A DNA stretch of 64,000 nt from Theocolax elegans. Its lineage: Eukaryota; Arthropoda; Insecta; Hymenoptera; Cerocephalidae. Under the pieces are notes generated by a model, which did not search any database, was not told where the DNA came from, and saw only the letters and a program-made list of their open reading frames with translations. A program made the translations under genes and the position numbers. Shown piece by piece: positions 32,939 through 43,826 of the stretch (positions are counted from its first letter, which is position 1; each line of letters opens with the position of its first letter). The stretch covers positions 37,184,066-37,248,065 of the forward strand of contig CM047429.1 of the NCBI GenBank assembly GCA_026168455.1. The letters run 5' to 3'.

Positions 32939-33481
32939 TATGATTTGGCAATATCAGTTAGTTAGGAATTCCTTGATGGCGTCCCGATGAGCTCTCTCGA
33001 GCTCGGGCTCGTTCGCTGCTTCGTTGCTCGGACCCGACGTGCGCGCACGCCGCGTATAGTGAGTGCTCATGGCTGTATTGACACGAAGCTGACGACTTTG
33101 CCTGGGTTGCTGCTTTCCAAGGAGAGAACCATATTTCTGGTGATGGTGTCCACGAAGTAATATGTAACATCGTTCCATCTCTTCTGTATTCCGCTAATTA
33201 GTTCTCTCCTTTCCAGGTGTAGACAGGACTGCTGACTCGGATCTTCGCGCACACGCACTCTCACGGCGCCTTATCAGCTGGTGCGCGCCGGGTCACGTGC
33301 TGCTGCTCTTCATGAGTGCTGCGTTGCTGCGGGTATTTCTGGATTGTGCTTAGTGGGAAATGTTGGGTATTCGGGGTAGATTGAGGTACGTTAGGCAGGT
33401 CTAGTAATCTGAGGGTAGGTAGGGCAGCTTAGGTTGTAACTCGCTCGTTTATTATTGACAGGTGTGAAATACCTTGTTACA
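32939..33481 (-). repeat. 3' LTR of a Ty3/gypsy element
   Basis: It is a direct copy of 38495-39025 at high identity (GGAATTCCTTGATGGCGTCC, TTTGCCTGGGTTGCTGCTTT, AGCTTAGGTTGTAACTCGCT). On the minus strand it starts TGTAACAAGGTATTTCA and ends near CATATACA. A G-rich polypurine tract precedes it on that strand, so this is the 3' LTR. It directly abuts the mariner right TIR. Confidence 0.8.
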
Positions 33482-33500
33482 ACTTCCCCCCCCCCCATTG
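33482..33500 (-). promoter_or_regulatory. Polypurine tract for plus-strand priming
   Basis: The minus strand reads CTTCAATG, a run of G, then AAGT directly before TGTAACAAGG, the LTR start. This is the expected place and composition for a gypsy polypurine tract. Confidence 0.75.
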
Positions 33501-34137
33501 AAGTATTTAAAACTAGTTAACGAAAAAGACAATAAATTAAAGAAATACTTATGTTACTAAAAAAAATGATTTGCTATTATCGATGCTAGTAATGATGGAG
33601 AGATTAAGCTGCTTCTAAATTTATCTTATTTCTAAGAGGTAGCCGGTGCTACTGTTACGGTGTGCTCGTGTTTAGTCTCCATAACTATTCTGCTTGGTTG
33701 CTATCTGTGTTAATATATATTATATCTTACCGCTTTCAGAGTTCATTTTGCGTTCGCGACACTCTCATACTGCATATTTACATGTTCTCGCTCATCCCTA
33801 TTAAACATTTTTTTAATGACAAAAATTAAATATTAAATGCTTTAAAATATCGATTATATATAATTTTATACTGCTATTAATTTATAAAGTTGGTGCATGT
33901 CTTGCTGCTTATTTGCCAAGTTGCGGCTAGTGCGTCATTATTTTGCTTGTTGATATACCATTTTAACTATTTTTCTCTTAAGAAAAGGTAACTAAGAAGA
34001 AATTTGTGCACATTTATTTCTTGGCTGCTGGAATTTTGTTAGTACTATTAGTACATTAAGCTGCTGATAGTAAAAAGTAAATAGGGAGAGAGAATTTAGG
34101 GTTAAATAATTACCAATGTTAGTTTGGTTCTTAATTA
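33501..34137. other. Gypsy 3' non-coding region
   Basis: AT-rich, between the integrase C-terminus and the polypurine tract. No env-like frame is visible. Confidence 0.5.
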
Positions 34138-35370
34138 TTATTTGTGTAATAAAAATAAAGTTTTTAAGTATCTAATGTTGCTGCTGCCTGCCGTAGGTAA
34201 AAAGGGGAAATTTTTAATATTATTTACTGGGTCTAAGTTGGCGTTTGAGCGGGCTGCTAGGGGATATATCGGTGTCAGGTATAATTTTCTTGGGGCGACC
34301 TCTTTTACGGGTAGATGGGTTATTGGGTGGGTCCGCGATTCGAGTGCTTTGCGAAAGTTGTTGCTGCTGCGTTTGTGGATATTGAGAGGGGGGGGGGGGA
34401 TTACATTTCGAGGAGCAACATACCGTTTTAAATTACTGATGTGAACTTTCATTTGTCGTTTGCTGCTTTCATCTTCCACTTGATATATGCGAGGGGAGAA
34501 TATTTTAATTATTTTAGCGGGTCCTATATAATTAGGTGCGTGCTTAGCTGCGAAGTTGTCGTCGGCTGGCGGTATCACACGATTTCGGCGACAAACTAAA
34601 TTTCCTAATTGGTACTCTATGTCTCTACCACATTTATTATAGTACCGTGCTTGATTGGCTGTGGCTATATTGGTATGCCTCTTTACTAGGTCGTAGATTG
34701 CTGGCAATCTATGCAATCACTCTATTCATTGCTGCGTATCTGGAGTGGGAATTTGGGTTGGGGATTCAATATACTTTTTAATTAAGGCTATGGGGGTAGG
34801 GTTTCTATTAAAATTCAGGAATGCTGGTGAATATTTAGTAGAGGAATGTACGACCGTGTTTAATGCAAAACACAATTCGCCTAGATGTGTGTCCCAATTT
34901 CTATGATCATCTGCTAAGTAGCTGTTGATCATTGGCTTTATATTTCTATTTACCCTTTCCACAGGGTTGGCCTAAGGGAAATATTGAGGGATTGTAGATT
35001 GCATAATCCCGTAATATGCTAGCTTCTCTGTGACCAACCGATTAACGAATTTTGTTCCGTTATCGGTGATCAAGTATTTGGAACATCCCCATCTATTTAT
35101 TACTAGCTCGTCGAAGGCTTTTAATACGCTCTTTGCATCAGCTCTTCTTAATGCCTTCATATCCACGTATCTCATGAAAAGGTCTTCTAATACAATAGTG
35201 TATTTGAAGCCTTGTTTCAAAGGTAGCTTCGGGCCCATAATATCGGCTGCGACTACTGTCCAGGGTGCACTTATGTTTCTGCCTTCCATAAGATCGGCGG
35301 GAGCTTGTTGGCTGCTTTTGTGAGATTAGCACTCTGGGCAAGCTTTCACGTATTAGCATGTATCCATATA
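34138..35370 (-). pseudogene. Gypsy integrase, broken
   Basis: Minus-strand segments in order: TVVAADIMGP with the first catalytic Asp (frame 35289-34972), YLITDNGTKFVNRLV with the second, then after a stop and frame break ERVNRNIKPMINSYL with the catalytic Glu (34962-34726), and a C-terminal frame 34716-34138. The last has RYYNKCGRDIEYQLGNLVC and the GPY-type module YIGPAKIIKI, followed by HISNLKRY. A zinc-binding N-terminus is only faintly seen near 35400. Integrase joins cDNA ends to host DNA; breaks near 34965 and 34720 make this copy inactive. Confidence 0.8.
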
Positions 35371-36890
35371 TATACCTGGCCAGTAATAATATGTAGCCAA
35401 TCTAGCATATGTTATATCTATGCCTAGATGACCTGCTTGCGGCGTATAGTGGGCTTCGTAGAGGTCTCTTGCTCGGTCATTTTGGGCTAAAATAAATCGC
35501 TGCTGTCTATTGCTATGGCTGCTGCTGCTTCAGTATTCTCGTATGCTCGAGATAATTCATCCGGTACTTTGTGTAACGCTCCTTTGCGGTGAACAAATTT
35601 TATATTATAATTTTGCAGGATGGTATTCTAACGGGCTAATATCTGTTGGATCCTTAATATTATGCAACCAGAGACGACTGTGGTGATCCGTTACTACCGT
35701 GAACTCTTCCCCTTGCAAATAACCCTTAAGTCAGTCTACATACCATAACACGGCCAAGCACTCATTTTCCGGGAAGGTGTAGTTCTGCTCAGCTTTGCTT
35801 AGGGTTCTCCTGACGTAGTATATCGGATGCTATTCTCTGTTTATCTCTTGAGTAAGAACTCCCGCTATTGCATAATCGCTGGCATCAGTTTGGAGGAAAA
35901 ATGGGAGGGAAAAATCGGGTCTGACTAAAATGCGGGCTTGGGTGATGGCTAACTTCATCTTCTCAAACGCTTCTTGCTGTTCGTTATTTTTATCATTATC
36001 TGCTTTTAGACCATCCTGGTTAACTTTATAACCTAGGTACGTAACCTCCGCGCAACAAAATTAAGATTTTTCGCGGTTTAGCTGCAAACTGGCTTTTTAA
36101 GGGCTGCTAATACAATTTTAAGCCACCGAATGCATTCCTCAAAGATTTTGGCTGTGATGACTATATCATCGAAGTAAGCAAACACATTCGGTTCCCACTC
36201 TGGCTTTATTAAATTGTCCATTATTTTCTGGAACATAGCTAGTGCGTTTGCTAGACCGTAGGATACACGAGTGAATTGAAATAAACCCTTTCCTGGGAGG
36301 ATAAAGGCTGTTATTTCTCGGCTTTCGGGGGCTAGGGGGACTTGATGGTAAGTTTGGGACAGGTCTAGCTTGCTTTTATAGCGGCTTTCTCATAGCTGAT
36401 CCAATATATTGTCCATGTTTCGCATGGTATAAGATATTTTTTTAGTAACTGCATTAACCTGCCTAAAATCAATGCAGAAGCGCTATGCACCGTTTCCTTT
36501 AGAGACAATGACGGGGCAGATTTACGATGGACTATCGGAAGGTTCGATAATGCCCTCACGTAGCATTCTATCGACCTCTGCACAGCCTGCTTGTTACATT
36601 TTAGGCGAGTGACGCCGGTTCTTCTGCCTAATGGGCTCTGCTCCTTGCGTATCTATTTTGTGGACGGTTAGGTATGTGGTGCCTAACGTCTTCGGGGCTG
36701 CGAGAATCATTTCATCAAGAAGCTGCTGCAAAATTTTTTCATGTGAAGGGATAGCTCTTTTGAGTCCTCCGATGCTTGCTAGGGTTGGTATGTAGCTTGG
36801 GTCTTCGCCATGAGGATAAAAATGATGCGTAATGCCCTTAGGAGTCCACCATGTATCCTTTTCATAATGTATCCTCATGTTGACCTTGCA
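35371..36890 (-). pseudogene. Gypsy reverse transcriptase and RNase H region, heavily decayed
   Basis: The frame 36878-36594 contains the region leading into RT. Below it, pieces in several frames read like gypsy RT: DFRQVNAVTKK with RFCI before it, the LPGKGLFQFTRV stretch near 36300, SYGLANALAMFQ near 36255, and YFDDIVI near 36165 in place of the usual YLDDII. A RNase H-like LQTDASDYAI pattern follows near 35890 (minus strand). Many stops and shifts. It would copy element RNA into DNA if whole. Confidence 0.65.
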
Positions 36891-37079
36891 CTTATAATCG
36901 ATCCCCAGTATGCAATCATACTGTAGATCGTCTGCTACCTGGAAAGGTATTAGTATATTCTCGCCGTCGATACTTACTAAGACATCTATAATACCTTTGG
37001 TATCGTTGTATCGTCTGCTACTCTTAGTGCTTTGCAGTCCGATCTCCTAATCTTCTTTTGGAGCACTTTACTCATTCCT

Positions 37080-38015
37080 TTACCTATAAAGGAGTGCACT
37101 GGAGCTTAAAGGAGTGTTAAGCTCTAGGTTGAAAAATAAACGGGGATCAATGCCGGGAAGTGCCTGAATAAGGGTCTCGTTAACTGTTATTTGGGAGGGG
37201 TGAGACCCTTTGGGGCGTTTGGGTGAGAAAATGCGGGTACTTATTTCCTCTGGCTGCCGTTTCCTGCTTCTGTGTGCTGCATTTAGGGCAGTCTCTAATG
37301 TATACTCCCTGGTCTCCACAACCAGTGATTAGTGACCTAATTGGTCGCAAATAAAGCAGGGCTCTTTCTGCTTCCTCGGGTGGTTGGGGATTATCGTTGC
37401 CCTTGTTGCTGCTCTGAAATTGCTCTGACTACTTGGTTGCTGCTTGTTGTGGCTCCTCGGCGATTCAGGCCTTTGCGGAGTCGTTGCTGCTTTTTGCCAT
37501 TGCTTTAGCTGTTATCGGCGACTACCTTATTCCAAGACTGCTTTTGTTGTGTGCTGCTGCTGCTGCTTGGTCTTGATGAATCGCGTTTTGTTCCTTCCTC
37601 ATGTTTAGGGAAATTCGGCGCTGCTCTTCTTGGTTGAGGACTGCCGGGCTTGTTATACCGCTGCTTATGGTTATATTTAGGGTTGGGTGTGTGCTCTCTG
37701 GGGACCTGGGGAGGGTACGTGGATTTGTGAATGCTCGAGCTGCTTACTTCTACTAGAGTGCGCTGTTCCTGCTGCTAAGAGTCGACGTAACCATATTTTG
37801 CTAAACCATACATGTGCAATGTTGGTGGTGGCTTATATGTCTCGTCAAGTAACCGCCTAGCTTCTTCCTTTTTACCTAGTTTTTGTAGCTGCGCAAAATT
37901 ATCAAATTGACTTCTTTCTATTTTGCATCTGTAGCTGGGATGCATATTTCTAAATGCTCTGTCCAACTAATCTGCCAACGGAAGCGGAGGTTTAATTTGA
38001 TCCAATATCCCTTGT
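37080..38015 (-). pseudogene. Gypsy gag region, decayed
   Basis: The frame 37966-37775 (63 aa) has MDRAFRNMHPSYRCKIER and FAQLQKLGKKEEARRLLDE, the style of a gypsy capsid C-terminus, preceded by an open stretch to about 38015 (IKPPLPLAD). Frame 37319-37080 is probably the following protease-region linker. Between them lies a Ser/Gln/Arg-rich, CAGCAG-biased decayed stretch. The 5' part of gag is absent, cut at the mariner-derived fragment. Confidence 0.55.
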
Positions 38016-38024
38016 AATTTTATC

Positions 38025-38490
38025 TTAGGGCCTAATATCATAGAACAGATATTGCAGTCAAAAACATGGTTTATGAATGAAAAATGCGTTATGTTGAAAA
38101 AGATTAACACCCTTAGAATTTATTGATCTTTCTTAAGCATTACGAACGGTAATATTGCCAGAAAAAAGACGTTATTTGCGAAAAAGTACGACTAATCGGT
38201 TTTTAGACATTTGACCTTTATTTTTTACCTTCCCAAGGTCAGAAAAGCAATTTTTGCAAAAGACTATATTGATGTAAAATTTTCTGCTCTTGCCGAATCT
38301 GCACTCAAAAATAGTGGTTCCCATTAGAAAAAACTGTGTTGACCTTGAAATGACCTTCAAAATTGACTTCAAGGTCAAAACTAGTGGTACCACTACATGG
38401 CCCCCACTTTCCTGACTAACTTTCGTCTGAACCATTTTTTGTAGATGTCGTGGTTTAGAAGCAATTTGGGTCCATAGATTAAAATGGACC
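38025..38490 (+). mobile_element. Second copy of the mariner right end
   Basis: It is colinear with 32425-32936: AATATCATAGAACAG, GGTTTATGAATGAAAAATGC, TTAACACCCTTAGAATTTAT, TAGTGGTACCACTACATGGC, then GACCCTGTATATGATTTGGC continuing into the LTR. It lacks about 45 bases present in the first copy and two bases at the tip. The same TIR-to-LTR junction therefore occurs at both ends of the gypsy element. Confidence 0.8.
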
Positions 38491-38494
38491 CTGT

Positions 38495-39025
38495 ATATGA
38501 TTTGGCGATATCAGTTAGTTAGGAATTCCTTGATGGCGTCCCGATGAGCTCTCTCGAGCTCGGGCTCGTTCGCTGCTTCGTTGCTCGAGCCCGACGTGCG
38601 CGCGCGCCGCGTATAGTGAGTGCTCGTGACTCTATTGACACGAAGCTGACGACTTTGCCTGGGTTGCTGCTTTCCAAGGAGAGAACCATATTTCTGGTGA
38701 TGGTGTCCACGAAGTAATATATAATATCGTTCCATCTCTTCTGTATTCCGCTAATTAGTTCTCTTCTTTCCAGGTGTAGACGGGACTACTGACTCGGATC
38801 TCCGAGCACACGCACTCTCACGGCGCCTGACCAGCTGGTGCGCGTCGGGTCACTTCCTGGGTGCTGCGTTGCTACTGGTATTTCTAGATTGTGCTTAGTG
38901 GGAAATGTTGCGTATTCGGGGTAGATTGAGTACGTTAGGCAGGTTTAGTAATGTGAGGGTAGTTAGGGCAGCTTAGGTTGTAACTCGCTCGCTTATTATT
39001 GAAAGGTATGAAATACCTTGTCACA
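38495..39025 (-). repeat. 5' LTR of the Ty3/gypsy element
   Basis: Direct copy of 32939-33481. On the minus strand it starts TGTGACAAGGTATTTC at 39025. The two LTRs differ by scattered substitutions and short indels (for instance a run near 33300 absent here), so the insertion is not very young. Confidence 0.8.
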
Positions 39026-39149
39026 ATACCAATTTTCATAAAAATGGGAAAAAATTGATAGTACCAAAAAAATTAGCGGTATTATAAAAAAAATATTACT
39101 CAAAGCCGCCATATTGAATTTGCAAAAACCTACCACTATACTTTGAAGT
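39010..39149 (+). repeat. 140-bp segment duplicated at 42634-42773
   Basis: It covers the last 16 bases of the gypsy LTR (GAAATACCTTGTCACA) and 124 bases of flanking DNA (for example GGGAAAAAATTGATAGTACC, AAAGCCGCCATATTGAAT). The copy at 42634 differs at two positions by eye. Confidence 0.85.
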
Positions 39150-40155
39150 TTAGGATCCGTGGACACTATTAGTCTATAAATAAGGTTCCCTTTATGAGCG
39201 GTTTCGACTCGAAAATTTTGATTGAAAAATTTTTCTCATTTTGTAAACCACGTTTTTTGACAAACAAATTGAAAAATGTGTCCTACCCTGACTTAATGGG
39301 TTAACGATATTTACAAAATTTTTAAATGTTTTTTATATTTGACACATTAATTTTATAGAAATGTAAAAAACTTATTGAGTAATAAGGAGGATCAATAATA
39401 TAAATCATCCACATAATTAATATTGTTTTATCCTTTAAAATTTTTCGAGTCAATTTGACAATTAAATATTCATATGTCACTAAGCATAATACAATTATTC
39501 CTACACGGGTTAAAGTTATTCACAAGATTTCCAAATGATTGATAGTTTTACAGAAATGTAAAAAAGTTGTTGAGTAATAAGTATAAACAACGTAACATCT
39601 CCACTTCATTGATATTTCTTTTTCTTTGATATTATTCAAGACATTGTTAAATTAAACATTCATATGTCACTCAGCACTATAAATAATAATGTTGCTACAC
39701 GTATTAAGGTTTATTACAATATTTGAAACTGAATTTAAAGCAGTCAAGGAAATAATCACATATATTATTTTTATATAAATATAATAAATACTAATTCAAT
39801 AACTATAAACACAGAGAACTATGTAAATTATATCCACTTAATTAATGTTACTTTGATTTACATTTACGCATTTCAAAAATATATCAGCATACCTTATTAT
39901 GCAATACATTTATATCTAATTAATGAAAAAATATTATAATTCAAATACATACGTAAACAAAATAATATAAATTTATTTAGGTTCTCTTTTACATCTCTCA
40001 TGTCAGTCTGTTTAAAAACAGTTATACATATTGTTAATTTGTACAAGTATGTTTAAAATTATCAACAATGAAATAAATAATATTATAATTTAATTTAAAA
40101 AATGAAATGCCATCGCTTGCATCAAAATATGAGCATTGTTTTTGTAGTTACAGCA

Positions 40156-40161
<6 letters not shown>
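39150..40161. other. AT-rich DNA with degenerate tandem repeats
   Basis: About three imperfect units of roughly 190 bp lie at 39297-39890. Shared landmarks are AGAAATGTAAAAAA, TGAGTAATAAG, TTCATATGTCACT and CTACACGTATTAA-like boxes. No gene. Confidence 0.5.

Positions 40162-40239
<78 letters not shown>
40162..40239. repeat. (CT)n microsatellite at the 5' edge of family B copy 2
   Basis: About 39 CT units. A second (TC)n tract lies at the element's 3' end (43790-43804), as expected if the element inserted into a (CT)n run. The Ser-Leu and Arg-Glu frames across it are artefacts. Confidence 0.9.
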
Positions 40240-40242
<3 letters not shown>

Positions 40243-40428
40243 CGCGCCGGCGGCCACGCCTACTCCTACCACCTCTTCCGTCAAGTGTGTAGCCTCGCCA
40301 CCGTCGCCATCAACTTTGCAGGTTGTTAAGCAACCTCGCGGCGCTCCGCCCGCTAAGCCCAATCAGGCCGCGCACGACACACTCGTTGACTCCGTACCGA
40401 TGGCGGCCGCCCCGGTAAAAATTAATCG

Positions 40429-41240
40429 GTGTTGGATGTGGTGAGCCGTGTTGAGAGTAAGGTGGACGATGTTGAGGCTGAACTAAAGGATTTGAAGGCG
40501 AAGGTTAGCTTGATTGAAGAAAAAATAGAAGTGAAGTTCTCAGTTTTGGATGAGCGCATTAACAAGCTGGAAAATCGAGTTAGTAGCATAGAAACAAGTA
40601 GCAAGGACGTGAATGCAACACAATCTTCTGCACTAAAAGATACGTATGAGCTGCTCATTACGGGACTACCTGGTAAAACCGTGAAATCTGATAACCAGCT
40701 GATAACTGATATTTTATAAGTAATTAAGCTGCCAAAAATAATAAAGCAAGTGATCGACCTTCGCCCTTGGACCCCGCGACCGAAAACAAATTCAACGGGT
40801 TCTTCCACTACTCAGATACGCTCGTGTGGCTTGGTCTTCAAATTGTCATCGACTATATCCAGAGATGCGGTGATAGAGAAGGCGCGCCTTTTAAAAGGAT
40901 GAAGAGCTCGGGACGTTTTTGGTGAGGTTGACGAAAACTCATTATTTATAAGGCCTCTTTGACCGAAACCGGTGTTTGAACTGTGGCAAGCAGCTATTCG
41001 CAAGTCAAGCAAACTGGGCTACGCGAGGCCAATAGTCTTACATTTAGTTGTATTTATGCGCGAGGTGAGGGATGGTCCGTTGAGGCGAGTAAGCTCGGAT
41101 GCGAAACTTTCAAGCTTTCCTCCTCTTCCTCCTCATACCAAATGAGACAGGGCTGGTCGGGCCAAAGCATTAAGATCATCGAAATCATTCTCCATTTTCC
41201 ATTCCAATATCAATCGTCTCAAAACACATTTTTCATCCGT
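40429..41240 (+). pseudogene. Family B ORF1, coiled-coil RNA-binding type
   Basis: The frame from 40429 begins with heptad-rich sequence (VESKVDDVEAELKDLKAKV, then DERINKLENRVSSIET) followed by ELLITGLPG, the usual start of the RRM-like part in such ORF1 proteins. A TAA at 40717-40719 and later stops interrupt it, but similar-looking residues continue (IDLRPWTPRP, GLVFKLSS). No CCHC knuckle is seen. The family B copy at 27836 has the same architecture. Confidence 0.65.
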
Positions 41241-41259
41241 TGAAGCATTAGTTCACCCA

Positions 41260-43472
41260 GCCTCTCATGATGTCATTGCAATCACCGAAACCTTCCTTAC
41301 TAAACACGATTCCTCTGAGATTATAAGATAACCGAGATATACTTTGCATCGTTTGGATCGTGAGGGTAAGGAGGGGGGTGGTGTGGCGGCTTATGTTCGG
41401 GAAGACTTTGGGGTAAGGGTCATCGCGCACTCTGAACCCGTTTTCTCGAATACTCCAGAATTCCTGGTTCTATGTTTGACGGGCAAATCCGATTCATTGG
41501 TGTTAGCAGTGGTATACCGCAGGCCATCAGCCGCATACCCTACAGATTTCTTTGAAGTTTTGTCGGACATACTACCAAGATACAAATACGTCATAGTCAC
41601 TGGGGATTTTAACATTGATATGAATTCCTCCGGTGCTATGGCAAATAAGTTTAGGGCAAACATATCGGCACTGGGACTTTCACTCATCCAGTCAGAGCCA
41701 ACGCATCACGCAATGACGTCGGGCGGGCCTTCTCATACATGGTTGGATCTCTTCCTTATTCGTGAACCAATAGCCGATTACGAATATGTTAAAACGACAG
41801 CTCCCTTTGCAGCAGGTCATGATGCTATAAGTATTACTCTTCGGATTGCTATCACGCAGACAGACGTGAGGGAATTTGGAAAACGAAATTTGGGGGAGAT
41901 GAACCTTCATAACCTCGCAATCACATTCAACTCATCTATCACCTCCTTGTCTTCATTACAATCATTCAATCATCCTAGGCCTGACCAGTATATTTCCATG
42001 AATTTGTCTTCATATAACTATCAGTTTAGTCCGCACTCACACCATAATCATTCTTCAATTATCAATCACAGCACTATCAAAACTACTGTATCACTCATAA
42101 GCAAAGCAATTTTTTCTACATTTGATATATTAGCACCACTAAAATTTCATTCTATTAAAACTAAACACAAGCCATGGATTTCTAGGGATATTAAAATTAA
42201 GGACAGAAATGCAGCTTTTGGAAGATTTCGAACTACTGGTTCAATTGAAGATTAAAACATATATAAAGGTCTTCGAAATCATGTCTCAAATGCTGTAAAC
42301 TCGAGTAAATTTCATTTCCTGCCAAATAAACTTAAGAGTACAAACGATCCCAAGAAATCCTGGAAATGCCTCAAAAACATGGGCCTCAGCTCAAAGACAA
42401 ATCCATCGCCGCTTAAATTTTTCACGTCTCAACAGTTAAACAGTTACTACGCTTCTGTCTCGAATCATGTCCAATCACTATCTATCCAGTTATTTTCAAC
42501 CATATTATGCAATTCATGTCCTTTGTCACCCTCTTCCTCCTCTTTTCACTTATCCAATATAACTGCAAAAGAAATTCAATATGCAATTCGGGGAGCATCC
42601 TCGAGGGCAGTGGGGATTGATGGCATATCTGTGGAAATACCTTGTCACAATACCAATTTTCATAAAAATGGGAAAAAATTGATAGTACCAAAAAAATTAG
42701 CGGTATTATAAAAAAAATATTACTCAAAGCCGCCATATTGAGTTTGGAAAAACCTACCACTATACTTTGAAGTCAATTAACTCTGCACCTCGTAGATAAG
42801 GTTAAACTTCTTGGATTATGAATGAGAGGTTAAATCGCTTGGGGTCATGATTACTTCATCTCTTGATTGGACAACGTAAGTGTTATCTATCTCGAGTCGT
42901 GTGCATGGTGTTTTACACTCATTGCGATATTACAGAAAAACTTTGTCACGTGGTCTTAGAAAGACACTGATAGAAGCACTTGTCTTTCCACATTTCGACT
43001 ATGCGTGTGCGGTCTACAACGACGTTGATCAGACCAGAAATTTAAAGCTTCAAAGACTGCTGAATGCTGGTGTACGGTTCGTGTGGGGGATATACCGAGA
43101 AGAGAGCACGTTACTCCGTACAGGTTAGGTCTCAGATGGCTATCAGTTGAGTCCAGACGCTCATACATCATTGGCTCACTTGCATATAGCGTTATCTCTC
43201 ATAACTCCCCCATTTATCTGGCAAATCATTTCATCAAATTAAACACCCCACAACATAACCACCGCACTTCCACTCGTCATCCATTAAAATCACTAAATTA
43301 CCTCCCTCCTCGTACGGAGGCTTTAAATAAATCATTTATCATCACCTCATCCAAGATCATAAATGAACTCCCTCCATATGCATTCGACAAATCATCCATC
43401 ACCAAATTCAAAGATTCATTATTTCATCATCTGTTTGGACTCGACCAAACTGCCTGGGCCACCAGGATATAA
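41260..43472 (+). pseudogene. Family B ORF2: endonuclease and reverse transcriptase with deleted core
   Basis: The 303-codon frame 41344-42255 holds most of an EEP endonuclease: GKEGGGVAAYVRED, AVVYRRPSA, the catalytic TGDFNIDMNSS, THTWLDLFLI-like and AGHDAISITL. The upstream N-terminal part with AITETF is partly in another frame. After a TAA at 42253-42255 the linker continues (SKTNPSPLKFF, GASSRAVGIDGIS) to 42633, where the RT is cut. It resumes near 42775 with HLVDKVKLLGL and then the C-terminal domain (TLIEALVFPHFDYACAVYND, LRWLSVESRR, KSFIITSSKIINELP). The YADD-bearing palm is lost with the deletion. Confidence 0.8.
42634..42773 (+). repeat. 140-bp filler copied from 39010-39149
   Basis: It matches 39010-39149 at 138 of 140 positions by eye, including 16 bases of gypsy LTR terminus. 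It sits exactly at the RT deletion of family B copy 2, in the same orientation as its source 3.6 kb away. Confidence 0.85.
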
Positions 43473-43789
43473 TGTGAGGGAATAACCTCACCGCTGATCT
43501 CTCACCTCGAATAGAATGTATTCATTGCATTTGTACGAACAAGTATTACTATTGTTTTATTATTTTATTGTTACTTTATTTAGTTATATTTTTGAACTGA
43601 TTATTTTTAATTTATTTTATTGTTATTTATTTTTATAGTTATATTTATATAAAATGTGCAATCGAATTAGTATTAAGTCAAATTTATATTTTATTGTTAA
43701 CATTACTTTTAATTTTACTGACTGTTTTTAACATTGTAAGTGCCTACAGGGTATAAATCCCAATGGCCAAATAAAGCTTTTCAATCAAT

Positions 43790-43826
43790 CTCTCTCTCTC
43801 TCTCACATACACACACACACACACAG
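43790..43826. repeat. (TC)n-(AC)n tract at the 3' edge of family B copy 2
   Basis: Follows directly on TCAATCAATC. It mirrors the (CT)n before the element. Confidence 0.85.

Larger units (their letters stand above)
32939..39025 (-). mobile_element. Ty3/gypsy LTR retrotransposon, decayed
   Basis: Two direct LTRs of about 540 bp (32939-33481 and 38495-39025) flank minus-strand gag, protease/RT/RNase H-region and integrase remnants in the usual gypsy order. A mariner right-end fragment (38025-38490) sits between the 5' LTR and gag, and the 5' leader is missing. No matching target duplication was found. The small frames at 32954-33264 and 38511-38735 are within the LTRs and not genes. Confidence 0.8.
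40240..43795 (+). mobile_element. Non-LTR retrotransposon, family B copy 2
   Basis: GC-rich 5' leader, coiled-coil ORF1, APE-type endonuclease, partial RT, RT C-terminus and a 3' UTR ending AAATAAAGCTTTTCAATCAATC. About 500 bp of RT core is missing between 42634 and 42773 and replaced by the 140-bp duplicate. Stops and shifts interrupt both ORFs. The element is bounded by (CT)n on both sides. Confidence 0.8.

Noticed and set aside
32954..33264. Frames of 65-74 codons, recurring at 38511-38735
   Set aside because: The recurrence is due to the two LTR copies; they are non-coding LTR sequence.
40090..40362. Frames across the (CT)n tract at 40162-40239
   Set aside because: Same microsatellite artefact on both strands.
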